A DNA stretch of 40,081 bases from Armatimonadota bacterium (GTDB taxonomy: Bacteria > Armatimonadota > Fimbriimonadia > Fimbriimonadales > Fimbriimonadaceae): positions 1 through 40,081 of the forward strand of contig JAIOPU010000208.1 in the NCBI GenBank assembly GCA_021413725.1, given 5' to 3'. Shown piece by piece: positions 29,817 through 37,513 of the stretch. The notes beneath the pieces are model-generated. The model saw only the letters and a list, made by a program, of their open reading frames with translations. It had not been told where the DNA came from and ran no database searches. Position 1 is the first letter of the stretch. Each line of letters begins with the position of its first letter. A program made the translations under genes and the position numbers.

Positions 29817-29844
29817 CCTATAGTGAAACCTGCCCCGTTTTCAG
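29817..29844 (-). promoter_or_regulatory. Predicted ftsZ promoter
   Basis: On the minus strand CTGAAA (29839-29844), a 16-nt spacer and TATAGG (29817-29822) lie 11 nt before the ftsZ ATG. ACAGGT just before the ATG may be a weak ribosome-binding site. The rest of the divergent gap to 29962 is AT-rich with no other clear motif. Confidence 0.45.
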
Positions 29845-29962
29845 AGCCAAGTTCTATCGTGCTATTCCAGACGCCCCTCGCACCCAAAAAGAACCTAATT
29901 TCTCGATAATTGCACCAAATGGTTAAAAATTTTTGTCTACGGAAGCAGAGTAGACTCGCGAT

Positions 29963-30931
29963 ATGCCTATTCGAGTCGGCATTTTGAGTGCGGCGCACGT
30001 TCACGCGCCGAGCTTTGCCCATGCCTTTAAGAAGTCCCCCCGCGCTGAGTACGTCGGCGTTTGGGATGACGACGAGTCCCGCGGACTCAAGTTTTGCGCG
30101 GAACATTCCGGAGTTTTTTGCAAGGATCTGCACCAATTCCTCAACACTGTTGATGCTGTCTGCATCAGCAGCGAGAACACCAAGCACCGCGCCCTCGCGG
30201 AAGTCGCTGCGAAGCAGGGCAAGCATATTCTCTGCGAAAAGCCTCTGGCGACGACCGTTGAAGATGCGGAAGCCATGATCGCCGCCGCAAATGCTGCGGG
30301 GGTTATTCTAGCGGTCGCCTTCCCCTGCCCCTTTTCTCCCGCGTTCCAAAAACTCTGCGCTCGAGTCAAGAATGGCGAGATCGGGCAAATTTTAAGCGTC
30401 TGCGCAACCAATCGAGGGACTTGCCCTCATGGATGGTTTGTCGACAGGCACCTCAGCGGAGGCGGAGCGATGATCGACCATACCGTGCATGTTGCCGATC
30501 TCCTAAAGCGACTCCTCAACGAGGAACCGACAAAGGTCAAAGCCAGCGTAGGGAGCAATCTCTACAGCCAGGATTGGGAGGATACGGCGATGCTAAACCT
30601 CGACTATGCGAGCGGAATTTTTGCAACCCTCGACTCAAGCTGGTCCCGGCCGGCATTCTACAAAACGTGGGGTGATGTGACCATGAATGTCGTCGGCACC
30701 CTCGGCGTGATTGAACTCGATATGTTCGGACCCGCGGTTGACGTGTTTAAGTCTGGGACAAAAACGCACAGCCAAGCCGGATTTTCCAGCGACCTCGACC
30801 GGCTCATGATCGAAGACTTTCTCTGGGCAATTGAGGAAAAGCAGGCACCGATGTCCTCTGGCGAAGATGGACTTGCCGCAGTGCGAGTCGCGTGTTCAGC
30901 ATACGAAAGCTTAAGAGAGGTGGTCACTTGA
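29963..30931 (+). CDS. Gfo/Idh/MocA-family oxidoreductase
   Basis: Members oxidise or reduce sugars and inositols with NAD(P). The 322-residue protein begins with a Rossmann strand (IRVGILSAAHVHAPSFAHAF; the glycine-rich motif is replaced by SAAHVHA), then EYVGVWDDDESRG, VDAVCISSENTKHRALAEVAA and the signature KHILCEKPLATTVEDAEAM with the catalytic-region Lys. GGGAMIDHTVHVADLLKRLL is the substrate-side helix with His. A C-terminal sheet follows. The substrate is not determinable. The -10-like TAGACT (29951-29956) ends six nt before the ATG. The stop overlaps the start of nfo by 4 nt (TTGA), so the two are translationally coupled. The odd nucleotide-binding loop is a known variation in sub-families. 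Confidence 0.87.
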   Translation: MPIRVGILSAAHVHAPSFAHAFKKSPRAEYVGVWDDDESRGLKFCAEHSGVFCKDLHQFLNTVDAVCISSENTKHRALAEVAAKQGKHILCEKPLATTVEDAEAMIAAANAAGVILAVAFPCPFSPAFQKLCARVKNGEIGQILSVCATNRGTCPHGWFVDRHLSGGGAMIDHTVHVADLLKRLLNEEPTKVKASVGSNLYSQDWEDTAMLNLDYASGIFATLDSSWSRPAFYKTWGDVTMNVVGTLGVIELDMFGPAVDVFKSGTKTHSQAGFSSDLDRLMIEDFLWAIEEKQAPMSSGEDGLAAVRVACSAYESLREVVT

Positions 30932-31764
30932 GTTTGCTCGGAGCGCACATGCCGACGGCAGGCGGAGTTCACACCGGAATCGAGCGCGGCGACGCCATCG
31001 GGGCGACGGCGATTCAGATTTTCACAACCAGCCCCAGGCAGTGGAAAGCGCGGGAGCTGACGGACGAAGTTCTAGAAAAATGGAACGCCGCCAAAGCCAA
31101 GAGTCCCATTCAGGCCTATGTCTCCCACGATAGTTATTTGGTTGATCTGAGCTCAAATCTCGAAGAAAATCGAACGAAAAGCGTGGATTTTCTAGTCGGA
31201 GAATTGACCCGATGCCACCTGCTCGGAATTCCCAACGTGGTCTCCCACATGGGATCGGGCAAAGATGAGGAGTTGGGCTGCAAACTCATCGCCGAGAATC
31301 TCCTGCGAGTTCTCGCCGAGACTCCCAATGACGTCACCCTCCTCATGGAGACCACGGCGGGACAGGGCTCTGACTTGGGTTACAAGTTTGAGCAGTGGGC
31401 GCGAGTGATTGAACTTGCCGGCAACCCCGACCGCCTCGCGATCTGCCTCGACACGTGCCACATATTCGCGGCGGGCTACGATATTCGGACTGCAGAGACC
31501 TATGCGGCGACGTTCGAGGAGTTTGATCGCATTATCGGAATTCCAAGAATCAGAGCGATCCATTGCAACGACTCGAAAAAGGACCTCGGGACTCGGGTGG
31601 ATCGCCACGACGCAATCGGCAAAGGCTTTATCGGAGAGACTGCTTTTCGGTGCTTGGTAAACGATCCTCGGTTCATAAATACTCCGATTCTGCTGGAAAC
31701 GCCGGATGCCGAGACCATGCATGCGGTGAATTTGGCGACTCTGAGGAGTTACGTTGAGGGTTGA
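30928..31764 (+). CDS. nfo: Endonuclease IV (AP endonuclease)
   Basis: Nfo cleaves DNA 5' to abasic sites in base-excision repair. From TTG 30928 the protein has 278 residues, the normal size, and begins LLGAHMPTAGGVHTGIERG, the standard start; GAGAGG lies nine nt upstream. An ATG at 30892 in the same frame lies inside the upstream gene and adds unrelated residues. Metal ligands of the trinuclear zinc site are visible: His in SHMGSGKDEE, Glu in LLMETTAGQGSDLG, Asp and His in ICLDTCHIFAAGYDIR, His and Asp in AIHCNDSKKDLGTRVDRH with the second DRHDAIGKG, and Glu in ILLETPD. All are intact. Coupled to the oxidoreductase, an unusual partner. Confidence 0.95.
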   Translation: MSLLGAHMPTAGGVHTGIERGDAIGATAIQIFTTSPRQWKARELTDEVLEKWNAAKAKSPIQAYVSHDSYLVDLSSNLEENRTKSVDFLVGELTRCHLLGIPNVVSHMGSGKDEELGCKLIAENLLRVLAETPNDVTLLMETTAGQGSDLGYKFEQWARVIELAGNPDRLAICLDTCHIFAAGYDIRTAETYAATFEEFDRIIGIPRIRAIHCNDSKKDLGTRVDRHDAIGKGFIGETAFRCLVNDPRFINTPILLETPDAETMHAVNLATLRSYVEG

Positions 31765-32326
31765 AGGCAATGAGCTGATAGGGACCTCACCGGTAGTGTT
31801 TGAAAAAACGAGTTTGAGCCTAGCTATAAAGTACAAATGGAGTGAGCGGCTTGGGAAAATTTTGGTTGTGGCAGGATTCGTTTTCACAACTGTTGTGCTT
31901 TTGGTACCGCAGTTTGTCCATGAAAACGACAATAGGACGAGTGGACTTGACAAAGTGTTCTTAGCCCTAATTCTAGGAGTGCCCTTTGCTTTCATGGGGT
32001 TTTGCACGCTCTTTGGCTGGACTCGAGTTTTAGCTACGCTGGACCATATGGAGATCAGTCGAGATTGGTTACTCTTTCGCACGAAGAAAAAATTTGACAT
32101 GCGAGGAGTCCTACAATTTCTCGTACTTGATCGTAGCTATGCACATTCCGCGGAAATTTTTAGTGGCTCACGTACACTCTACTTCGTGGACGTGAATCAA
32201 TTTGTCCACCCGATAGTTCGAGATGCTCCGTCTGCCGCGACTGCAGAAATCATATCTGATAGCTTGCATAAATTCTATGGCCTTTCAATAATTCATCTGA
32301 ATTTAGCCACATTCGCTACAGATTAG
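31754..32326 (+). CDS. Hypothetical membrane protein, paralogue A
   Basis: This 190-residue protein matches no family I know. It has two membrane segments (ILVVAGFVFTTVVLLVPQFV, about 36-55, and VFLALILGVPFAFMGFCTLF, about 68-87). A soluble C-terminal domain of about 100 residues follows (LDHMEISRDWLLFRTKKKF, LQFLVLDRSYAHSAEIFSGS, TLYFVDVNQFVHPIVRDAPS), resembling PH-like strand patterns. The gene at 32362 encodes the same architecture and is clearly related. The start is uncertain: TTG at 31754 overlaps nfo by 11 nt, and GTG at 31796 is the alternative. Base composition looks more AT-rich than the neighbours, by eye only. Confidence 0.6.
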   Translation: MRVEGNELIGTSPVVFEKTSLSLAIKYKWSERLGKILVVAGFVFTTVVLLVPQFVHENDNRTSGLDKVFLALILGVPFAFMGFCTLFGWTRVLATLDHMEISRDWLLFRTKKKFDMRGVLQFLVLDRSYAHSAEIFSGSRTLYFVDVNQFVHPIVRDAPSAATAEIISDSLHKFYGLSIIHLNLATFATD

Positions 32327-32361
32327 CCGACGATCGCAAACCTACCGGATACACCAATTCG

Positions 32362-32937
32362 ATGCTATATCCCAAAGATCCAAACATTTCAGTAGTTCGC
32401 GACAAGGAGACACTGAATATCTCTTACAAGTGGCCCCGGAACTCAGCATGGCTTCCGTCATGCACCGGACTGTTCTTTGCCTTCGGCACATTTGTGGTGC
32501 TAAATGACCCCTTGGAAAACGGTGTCCCTCGTACTTTAGGAAATTTCCTTGTGGTACTCGCGATTCTAGGAAGCATTTCAGTTGCGTTGCTTGTCGCGGG
32601 AGCTGCATTCTGGTTGAATAAAACTTCACTGACCGCCACCGCAGACAACCTTGTCATCGAAACCACACCCGTTAGTTTTAGACGTCGGCAGCAATTTGAG
32701 GCGAAAATGATTCTGAGGTTTTTCGCTTACAGCCCAAGCCGAGTGACGTCGACGAAGTCGAATGACAATTTTACGGCAATCTTTTTGATGGACACGGACC
32801 AAGTGGTGCACCGAATGGTCGCGACGTTACCGAGCCGATTCGCCTCGAACCAAGTTGTGCACGAGTTACAAATCTTTTACTGTTTGGAGGACTTGCCGAT
32901 TTTTGGGGTCACCGGAAATGGGGATCAGGCAAGATAA
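32362..32937 (+). CDS. Hypothetical membrane protein, paralogue B
   Basis: This 191-residue product parallels the preceding one: an N-terminal strand (ETLNISYKWPRNSAW; compare LSLAIKYKWSERLGK), two membrane segments (LFFAFGTFVVL, LGNFLVVLAILGSISVALLVAGA) and a C-terminal domain with matching order (ADNLVIETTPVSFRRRQQFE, MILRFFAYSPSRVTST, AIFLMDTDQVVHRMVATLPS, VVHELQIFYCLEDL). It is a diverged tandem duplicate. Start ATG 32362 has no good ribosome-binding site. It lies 35 nt after paralogue A and 51 nt before the dehydrogenase gene. The domain could be PH-like, as in YdbT/YvbH-type membrane proteins; this is a guess. Confidence 0.6.
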   Translation: MLYPKDPNISVVRDKETLNISYKWPRNSAWLPSCTGLFFAFGTFVVLNDPLENGVPRTLGNFLVVLAILGSISVALLVAGAAFWLNKTSLTATADNLVIETTPVSFRRRQQFEAKMILRFFAYSPSRVTSTKSNDNFTAIFLMDTDQVVHRMVATLPSRFASNQVVHELQIFYCLEDLPIFGVTGNGDQAR

Positions 32938-32988
32938 CCGGGTTATTGTGGCGAGGCAAATTCCCTAAAAGTATCGTATAACATAGCT

Positions 32989-34488
32989 ATGTTCAAATGG
33001 ATTCCTCTTCTGTCCCTGACCGCCGCGACTGGCGCGGTTGTTGCTTGCATGAATGGCCCGAAAGCCACCCCAACTGCCGCAGCCGTGAAATCAGTCTCCA
33101 AGACGCGCTTGGAACTCCAGTCGGTCAATGTGACCCAGATGTATGAGCAAAACTGCGCAAATTGCCACGGTGCAAAAGGCCAAGGAGGCGGTGCTGGGAC
33201 CAAAACGCTGAATACCAAAGACCTCTTTCAACAGGACAAAGACAAGCGATTCTTCGACGCGATCAAGAACGGACTTCCAGAGTCTGGAATGGAAGCCTTT
33301 GGGAAAACGCATTCCGACGAGGAAGTTTGGTCACTGGTCGTGCACATTCGCGAAATGCAAAACGCGAGTCTGAGAAACGAATTTGGCGGTCCAAAGGCGA
33401 CCGATGGCGTCTACACTGCAAAGACTGAGAAATACCGTTTGGAGACGGTGATCCCGCGATCGGCAGGACTCAAAGTGCCTTGGAGTGTGGACTGGTTGCC
33501 CGACGGCAAAATGCTGATCACCAACCGCACCGGCGTGATGAACATCTTGGAGGGAGGAACACTCACCGGGGTTGTGAACGGATTGCCAAAAACCTACCAG
33601 AACGGACAAGGTGGCCTTATGGATGTGGCCGTGCACCCGCAATATGCCAAGAATGGCTGGATTTATCTTTCATTCTCGGATACGGGCAAAGAAAATCCGA
33701 ACAATGGATTTACGAAGATCGTGCGAGGAAAACTCAAATTTGAAGGTTCCGATGCCCAATGGACCGAGCAACAAACAATTTACGAAGCTGCGCAATCCGA
33801 ATACTCAGGCGGCGGAGTGCACTTTGGAAACAGAACAGCCTTCGATGGTAAAGGGCACGTATTTGTCGCCTACGGCGAACGAGGCCAAGGAATGCCGTCG
33901 CAAGACTTGAGCCGGACAACCGGAAAAATCCTGAGACTGAACGAGGACGGGACCGTTCCCAAAGACAATCCATTTGTCGGAAAGCCCGGAGCGATTGGTG
34001 CGATCTGGTCTTACGGCCACAGAAACCCGCAAGGTCTGGTCATGGGACTGGACGGCGTTCTTTGGGATACTGAGCACGGCCCCCGCGGCGGTGATGAACT
34101 CAATCGCATTGACAAAGGCGCGAATTACGGCTGGCCGTTGGTCGCCTTCTCCATCAACTACAACGATTCTGCCACGTGGACGCCCTGGCCCAAGCCCGAG
34201 CAAAAGATTGTGCTCCCTGAACTGCGATGGATTCCATCCATCGCAGCAAGTGGTCTGGATGTGGTCAAGGGCTCTGCATTTCCAAGTTGGAAAGGCGATC
34301 TCGTCGCAGGAGGCCTGGCGGGTTCAACTGTGATCCGAGTCAAAGTGAAGGGCGGAAAGTACGTCGAACAGGAAGAACTGATCCACGGTATCGGTCGTGT
34401 GCGAGATGTGGCGGTCAGCCCGGCAGGAGAAATTTTTGTAATCCTGAACGACCCGGATAGCATCGTAAAACTTGTGCCCGTGAAGTAA
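32989..34488 (+). CDS. Cytochrome c-fused PQQ-dependent aldose sugar dehydrogenase-like protein
   Basis: Soluble PQQ glucose/aldose dehydrogenases (GSDH, YliI-type) oxidise sugars in the periplasm and pass electrons on to a cytochrome. The 499-residue protein has a signal with a lipobox-like VVAC (Cys20). A single-haem cytochrome c domain follows (about 45-125; CANCHG at 56-61, GMEAFGKTHSDEEVWSLVVHIR with the distal Met), then a six-bladed propeller (about 140-499). The propeller shows VPWSVDWLPDGKMLITNRTG, GQGGLMDVAVHPQYAKNGWI, NRTAFDGKGHVFVAYGERG, WSYGHRNPQGLVMG and DTEHGPRGGDELNRIDKGANYGWP, all typical of the family. Fusion of donor enzyme and cytochrome in one chain is logical. TATAAC (32977-32982) ends six nt before the ATG. 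Confidence 0.88.
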   Translation: MFKWIPLLSLTAATGAVVACMNGPKATPTAAAVKSVSKTRLELQSVNVTQMYEQNCANCHGAKGQGGGAGTKTLNTKDLFQQDKDKRFFDAIKNGLPESGMEAFGKTHSDEEVWSLVVHIREMQNASLRNEFGGPKATDGVYTAKTEKYRLETVIPRSAGLKVPWSVDWLPDGKMLITNRTGVMNILEGGTLTGVVNGLPKTYQNGQGGLMDVAVHPQYAKNGWIYLSFSDTGKENPNNGFTKIVRGKLKFEGSDAQWTEQQTIYEAAQSEYSGGGVHFGNRTAFDGKGHVFVAYGERGQGMPSQDLSRTTGKILRLNEDGTVPKDNPFVGKPGAIGAIWSYGHRNPQGLVMGLDGVLWDTEHGPRGGDELNRIDKGANYGWPLVAFSINYNDSATWTPWPKPEQKIVLPELRWIPSIAASGLDVVKGSAFPSWKGDLVAGGLAGSTVIRVKVKGGKYVEQEELIHGIGRVRDVAVSPAGEIFVILNDPDSIVKLVPVK

Positions 34489-34522
34489 CTAGGGTTTGTA
34501 TGGACGCCGCCAAGGTACCCTT

Positions 34523-35125
34523 ATGGCTGGAATTTCCAACCGGAGTAGCACATTGGCAACTGACACAAGCGATTTTAAGAACGGGCTAGCAATTTACATC
34601 GACGGCGACGTCTACCAGATCATCGAGTTTCAACATGTGAAGCCCGGCAAAGGCGGGGCGTTCGTCCGTACCAAGCTGCGCAAACTCAAGAACGACACAA
34701 CGATCGAAAAGACATTTCGGTCCGGCGAAAAATTTGAGTCGGCTTATTTGGACAAGAAAAAAATGCAGTATCTGTACCGAGCGGGCAACGATGTCACTCT
34801 GATGGACATGGACACCTATGAGCAGATTGCTGTTCCGTCGGAGCAGATGGGCGCAGGGATGAAGTTCCTGAAGGAAGAAGCCGAGCTGATCTGCATGACC
34901 GTGGACGACGTTCCTCTGGGCTACGAAATCCCGAGCTTTGTGGAGCTTGAGATCACATCTTGCGATCCCGGTTACAAGGGCGACACTGTCAGCGGCAGCT
35001 CCATGAAAAACGCTACCGTCGAAACCGGGGCGGTCGTCCAGGTTCCGTATCATATCAAGGAAGGCGATGTCATCAAGATCGACACGCGCAGTGAAAACTA
35101 CATCGAGCGCATCAATCGCAAGTAA
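34523..35125 (+). CDS. efp: Elongation factor P
   Basis: EF-P rescues ribosomes stalled at polyproline stretches. The product has the three beta-barrel domains: KOW-like domain I (SDFKNGLAIYIDGDVYQIIEFQHVKPGKGGAFVRTKLRKL), OB domain II (ATLMDMDTYEQIAVP region) and domain III (GYKGDTVSGSSMKNATVETG, VPYHIKEGDVIKIDTRSENYIER), each split here for brevity. The modifiable tip lysine is in KPGKGGAF (Lys43 from the chosen start). The start is ambiguous: ATG 34523 with AAGG seven nt upstream gives 200 residues; TTG 34553 with GGAG eight nt upstream gives the family's usual length; a frame from 34496 is too long. A lysine at the tip fits EpmA-type or unmodified EF-P. It is followed by alr after 6 nt. 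Confidence 0.94.
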   Translation: MAGISNRSSTLATDTSDFKNGLAIYIDGDVYQIIEFQHVKPGKGGAFVRTKLRKLKNDTTIEKTFRSGEKFESAYLDKKKMQYLYRAGNDVTLMDMDTYEQIAVPSEQMGAGMKFLKEEAELICMTVDDVPLGYEIPSFVELEITSCDPGYKGDTVSGSSMKNATVETGAVVQVPYHIKEGDVIKIDTRSENYIERINRK

Positions 35126-35131
35126 TCGGTT

Positions 35132-36238
35132 GTGAATCCTTACCCCCGAACCTGGCTTGAAGTGGATTTTTCCGCTATGGCGCAGAATTTGGCGTTGCTC
35201 CGCTCAACAATCGGAGCTTCGCCCCAACTGGGCCTTGTCGCCAAGGCCGATGCTTATGGGCATGGGCTCGTTCCGGTGGGTCGTTTTGCTGTTCAAAACG
35301 GCGTGGACTGGCTGATGGTGGCGACGGTGCAAGAAGGAATTGCCCTTCGCGATGCGGGCGTTACCACTCCGATTCTAGTTCTTTCTCCGATTTTGCCCGT
35401 CGAGGCCGAGCAAGCTGTTTTTTATCGGTTGCGAATTCTTGTTGAAAACGATGAGGTCGCGCTTGCCCTGGAGGCTGCCGCTGAAAGGCAGGAATCCAAG
35501 GCAAAAATCCATATCAAAGTGGACACCGGAATCTCGCGATTTGGCGCAACTCCTTTAGAGGCGTCGGAACTAGCCATGAGGTTGCGCCATCTTCCGAATG
35601 TTAACCTCGAAGGCATCAGCACCCACTTTGGCGATAGTGGCAACGACCCCGAGCGAACCGAGGAGCAGATTCGCAAGTTCGATGCCGTCCTCAAAGTTTG
35701 CACTTCCCAGGGCATCAGTTTCAAATACGTCCACGCGGCAAATAGCGCCGGAACGGTTCGATTCCCGTCTTCGCACCGGGATTTGGTGAGGGTGGGAATT
35801 GCCGCTTATGGAATTGACCCATATGGGCTTTATAAACCGGGCGAACTGAGGCCGATGATGACCTGGAAGGCTCGCATCATGGCCCTTCGGGAGCGACCCG
35901 CCGGTACTTGGGTGAGTTACGCCAAAACACGCCAACTCGAAGGGACGACTAAGATTGCCACTCTGGGTGTAGGCTACGGCGACGGGTATCCGCGTTCGCT
36001 CAGCAACCTTGGTTTTGTTATGATTCAGGGAGTTCGGTGTCCTGTCCTGGGCTTAGTTTGCATGGATCAGCTTCTGGTTGACGTCACTTCCATTGCTACA
36101 ATCGCAGTTGGGGATGAAGCGATTTTGCTCGGCGAACAGGTCCCAGCACCAGAACTGGCTCGACTTAGCGGGACAAACTCCCACGAAATCGTGACTCGCA
36201 TTATGAGCCGCGTCCCCCGCCGATACCGGTACATCTGA
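35132..36238 (+). CDS. alr: Alanine racemase
   Basis: Alr interconverts L- and D-alanine with PLP, supplying D-Ala for peptidoglycan. The 368-residue protein has the N-terminal TIM barrel with the PLP lysine in LVAKADAYGHG (Lys38), VDTGISRFG, GISTHFGDSGNDPER and HAANSAGTVRFP. The C-terminal beta domain carries the second catalytic residue in VGYGDGYPRSLS (Tyr282) and the VCMDQLLVDVT motif. The start is GTG at 35132, 6 nt after the efp stop. Pairing with efp is unusual but has no obvious functional meaning. It is followed by the tRNA-Thr gene after about 40 nt. Confidence 0.95.
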   Translation: MNPYPRTWLEVDFSAMAQNLALLRSTIGASPQLGLVAKADAYGHGLVPVGRFAVQNGVDWLMVATVQEGIALRDAGVTTPILVLSPILPVEAEQAVFYRLRILVENDEVALALEAAAERQESKAKIHIKVDTGISRFGATPLEASELAMRLRHLPNVNLEGISTHFGDSGNDPERTEEQIRKFDAVLKVCTSQGISFKYVHAANSAGTVRFPSSHRDLVRVGIAAYGIDPYGLYKPGELRPMMTWKARIMALRERPAGTWVSYAKTRQLEGTTKIATLGVGYGDGYPRSLSNLGFVMIQGVRCPVLGLVCMDQLLVDVTSIATIAVGDEAILLGEQVPAPELARLSGTNSHEIVTRIMSRVPRRYRYI

Positions 36239-36259
36239 ACCCATCGAAGGGTCCGAAGG

Positions 36260-36265
36260 TATAAT
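36260..36265 (+). promoter_or_regulatory. -10 box of tRNA-Thr
   Basis: Perfect TATAAT, 12 nt before the tRNA 5' end, so transcription would start about 36272. A weak CTGAAC lies 19 nt upstream as the only -35 candidate. Confidence 0.55.
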
Positions 36266-36277
36266 CTCCTGTGCCAC

Positions 36278-36352
36278 GCCTTCGTAGCTCAGCGGCAGAG
36301 CATTCCCTTGGTAAGGGAAAGGTCACGGGTTCGATTCTCGTCGAAGGCTCCA
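36278..36352 (+). tRNA. tRNA-Thr, anticodon GGT
   Basis: The 75-nt cloverleaf is complete. Acceptor arms GCCTTCG (36278-36284) and CGAAGGC (36342-36348) pair fully, with discriminator T and an encoded CCA (36350-36352). The D-arm is GCTC...GAGC. The anticodon stem TTCCC/GGGAA holds the loop TTGGTAA, giving anticodon GGT, which reads ACC and ACU. The T-arm carries GGTTCGATTC. The frame of the following acyltransferase gene is open through this gene, so automatic pipelines may start a protein inside it. Confidence 0.97.
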
Positions 36353-36411
36353 TCACTCCATTTGATGAATTTCAGCAAGTTCGTCACCTCCATTCTCTCG
36401 ATGGATTACGA

Positions 36412-37458
36412 ATGCTCAGCATCCTTCCCGTTTTATTTGGCCACCTTGTTGCGCCGGTTTCGAACGTCGAAAGCCCGCTTAACTTAGCATTGGTCGGCGT
36501 CTGGCTATTCTTTGTCATCAGCGGATTTCTGATTTCCACACTGCTTTTGCGCGAAAAGCGCGATTTTGGGCGGATTGATTTGCTCGCCTTTTATGTCCGC
36601 CGGGCATTGCGAATTTTTCCTCTCTATTTTCTGATTTTGTTTCTGTACATCTTTTTGGTGCCCCGATTTGAACCGAGTTTGGAGCGGCAGCAGGAGTTTT
36701 GGCGGCAACTCCCCGCGTTCTTTACGTTCACCCAAAACATCGTCGCGACTCCCGGCGTGACGAACAGCATTTTCTACTATTCGTGGTCGCTGGCCGCCGA
36801 AGAGCAGTTTTATGCGTTCTGGCCCGCGCTTGCAGCGTTTTGCCGCGGGCGCTGGGTTTTGTCAGTGCTTTTGGTGGTCGGAGTCGTTTCTTACTGCACC
36901 GAAATTGGACTCGTCGACTGGCCGAAGTACGAGTCACTAGAGTGGAAACTCGTTGTCGTCGGGGTGACGAAACCGATCTTGTTCGGTGTCGGGCTCGGAT
37001 ACGCGCTGATGAACCAGCGGGTATACGAATGGCTCGCACGGTTCTGGCGGGGCTGGATTCCAGTCTTTGCTATTTTGTGGGTTCTTGGGTTTCTTTGGCT
37101 GAGAGGACAGCAAGGTGCTTTCTACGGCAAATGGACGCACCCGTTCATCCACGTTGGATTGGCCGCGCTCGTGTGGTCGTGTGTCGTGAGTCCGAAGGGC
37201 TGGTTATATGGTGTGCTTAACTCAACTACGGCCAAGTACATCGGAACGATCAGCTACGGCCTCTATATGTGGAACATCCTGTCATTTAACCTGGTGAATA
37301 CTCTGGCCAAGGATGCGCCACGGCCCGTGATTTCGCTACTTGCCTTTATGGTCACTTTTGCCATTGCTGGCCTGAGTTACCGTTTGTTCGAACGACCGAT
37401 TTTACAATTCAAGAATCGCTTCCAGCCCAGCGCAAGGCTGCATCGAGAATCTCATTAG
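36412..37458 (+). CDS. Acyltransferase family 3 membrane protein, start codon unresolved
   Basis: Acyltransferase-3 proteins (OafA/NodX type) are membrane enzymes that O-acylate surface sugars. The frame encodes the family's start HSLDGLRMLSILPVLFGHL, then VGVWLFFVISGFLISTLLLRE, AFYVRRALRIFPLYFLILFL, SWSLAAEEQFYAFWPALAAF and the end GLSYRLFERPILQFKNRF, with about ten membrane segments. The catalytic His is in FGHL. ATG 36412 is the first ATG, but it cuts LDGLR. The only earlier standard start, GTG 36271, would translate tRNA-Thr. ATG 36365 lies in another frame; restoring one lost base near 36380 would give MNFSKF followed by RHLHSLDGLR, a natural N-terminus. The gene may therefore be frameshifted. 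Confidence 0.75.
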   Translation: MLSILPVLFGHLVAPVSNVESPLNLALVGVWLFFVISGFLISTLLLREKRDFGRIDLLAFYVRRALRIFPLYFLILFLYIFLVPRFEPSLERQQEFWRQLPAFFTFTQNIVATPGVTNSIFYYSWSLAAEEQFYAFWPALAAFCRGRWVLSVLLVVGVVSYCTEIGLVDWPKYESLEWKLVVVGVTKPILFGVGLGYALMNQRVYEWLARFWRGWIPVFAILWVLGFLWLRGQQGAFYGKWTHPFIHVGLAALVWSCVVSPKGWLYGVLNSTTAKYIGTISYGLYMWNILSFNLVNTLAKDAPRPVISLLAFMVTFAIAGLSYRLFERPILQFKNRFQPSARLHRESH

Positions 37459-37513
37459 GGGTCGGAGCATTTTGCAGAATCGTGCCTCGGTAAGGAAAGG
37501 CTTTCGCGAAAGC
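37409..37513 (-). pseudogene. Out-of-frame C-terminal remnant next to the truncated glycosyltransferase
   Basis: In the frame one step from the glycosyltransferase, minus-strand codons 37513-37412 read AFAKAFPYRGTILQNAPTPN followed by EILDAALRWAGSDS and a stop. This reads like the end of a real enzyme (a helix-ended PTPNEILDAALR). It directly adjoins the point where the glycosyltransferase loses family similarity, so it is probably that gene's own tail after an internal deletion and frameshift. It overlaps the 3' end of the acyltransferase by 50 nt. Confidence 0.45.

Noticed and set aside
36271-36352. Protein start inside tRNA-Thr (RSSAAEHSLGKGKVTGSI)
   Set aside because: This peptide is the familiar artefact of translating a tRNA-Thr gene; the cloverleaf is complete, so the region is a tRNA.
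36278-36352. tRNA-Thr as a genomic island attachment site
   Set aside because: No integrase and no second copy of the tRNA 3' end were found downstream in the window, so insertion by a mobile element is not supported by direct evidence.
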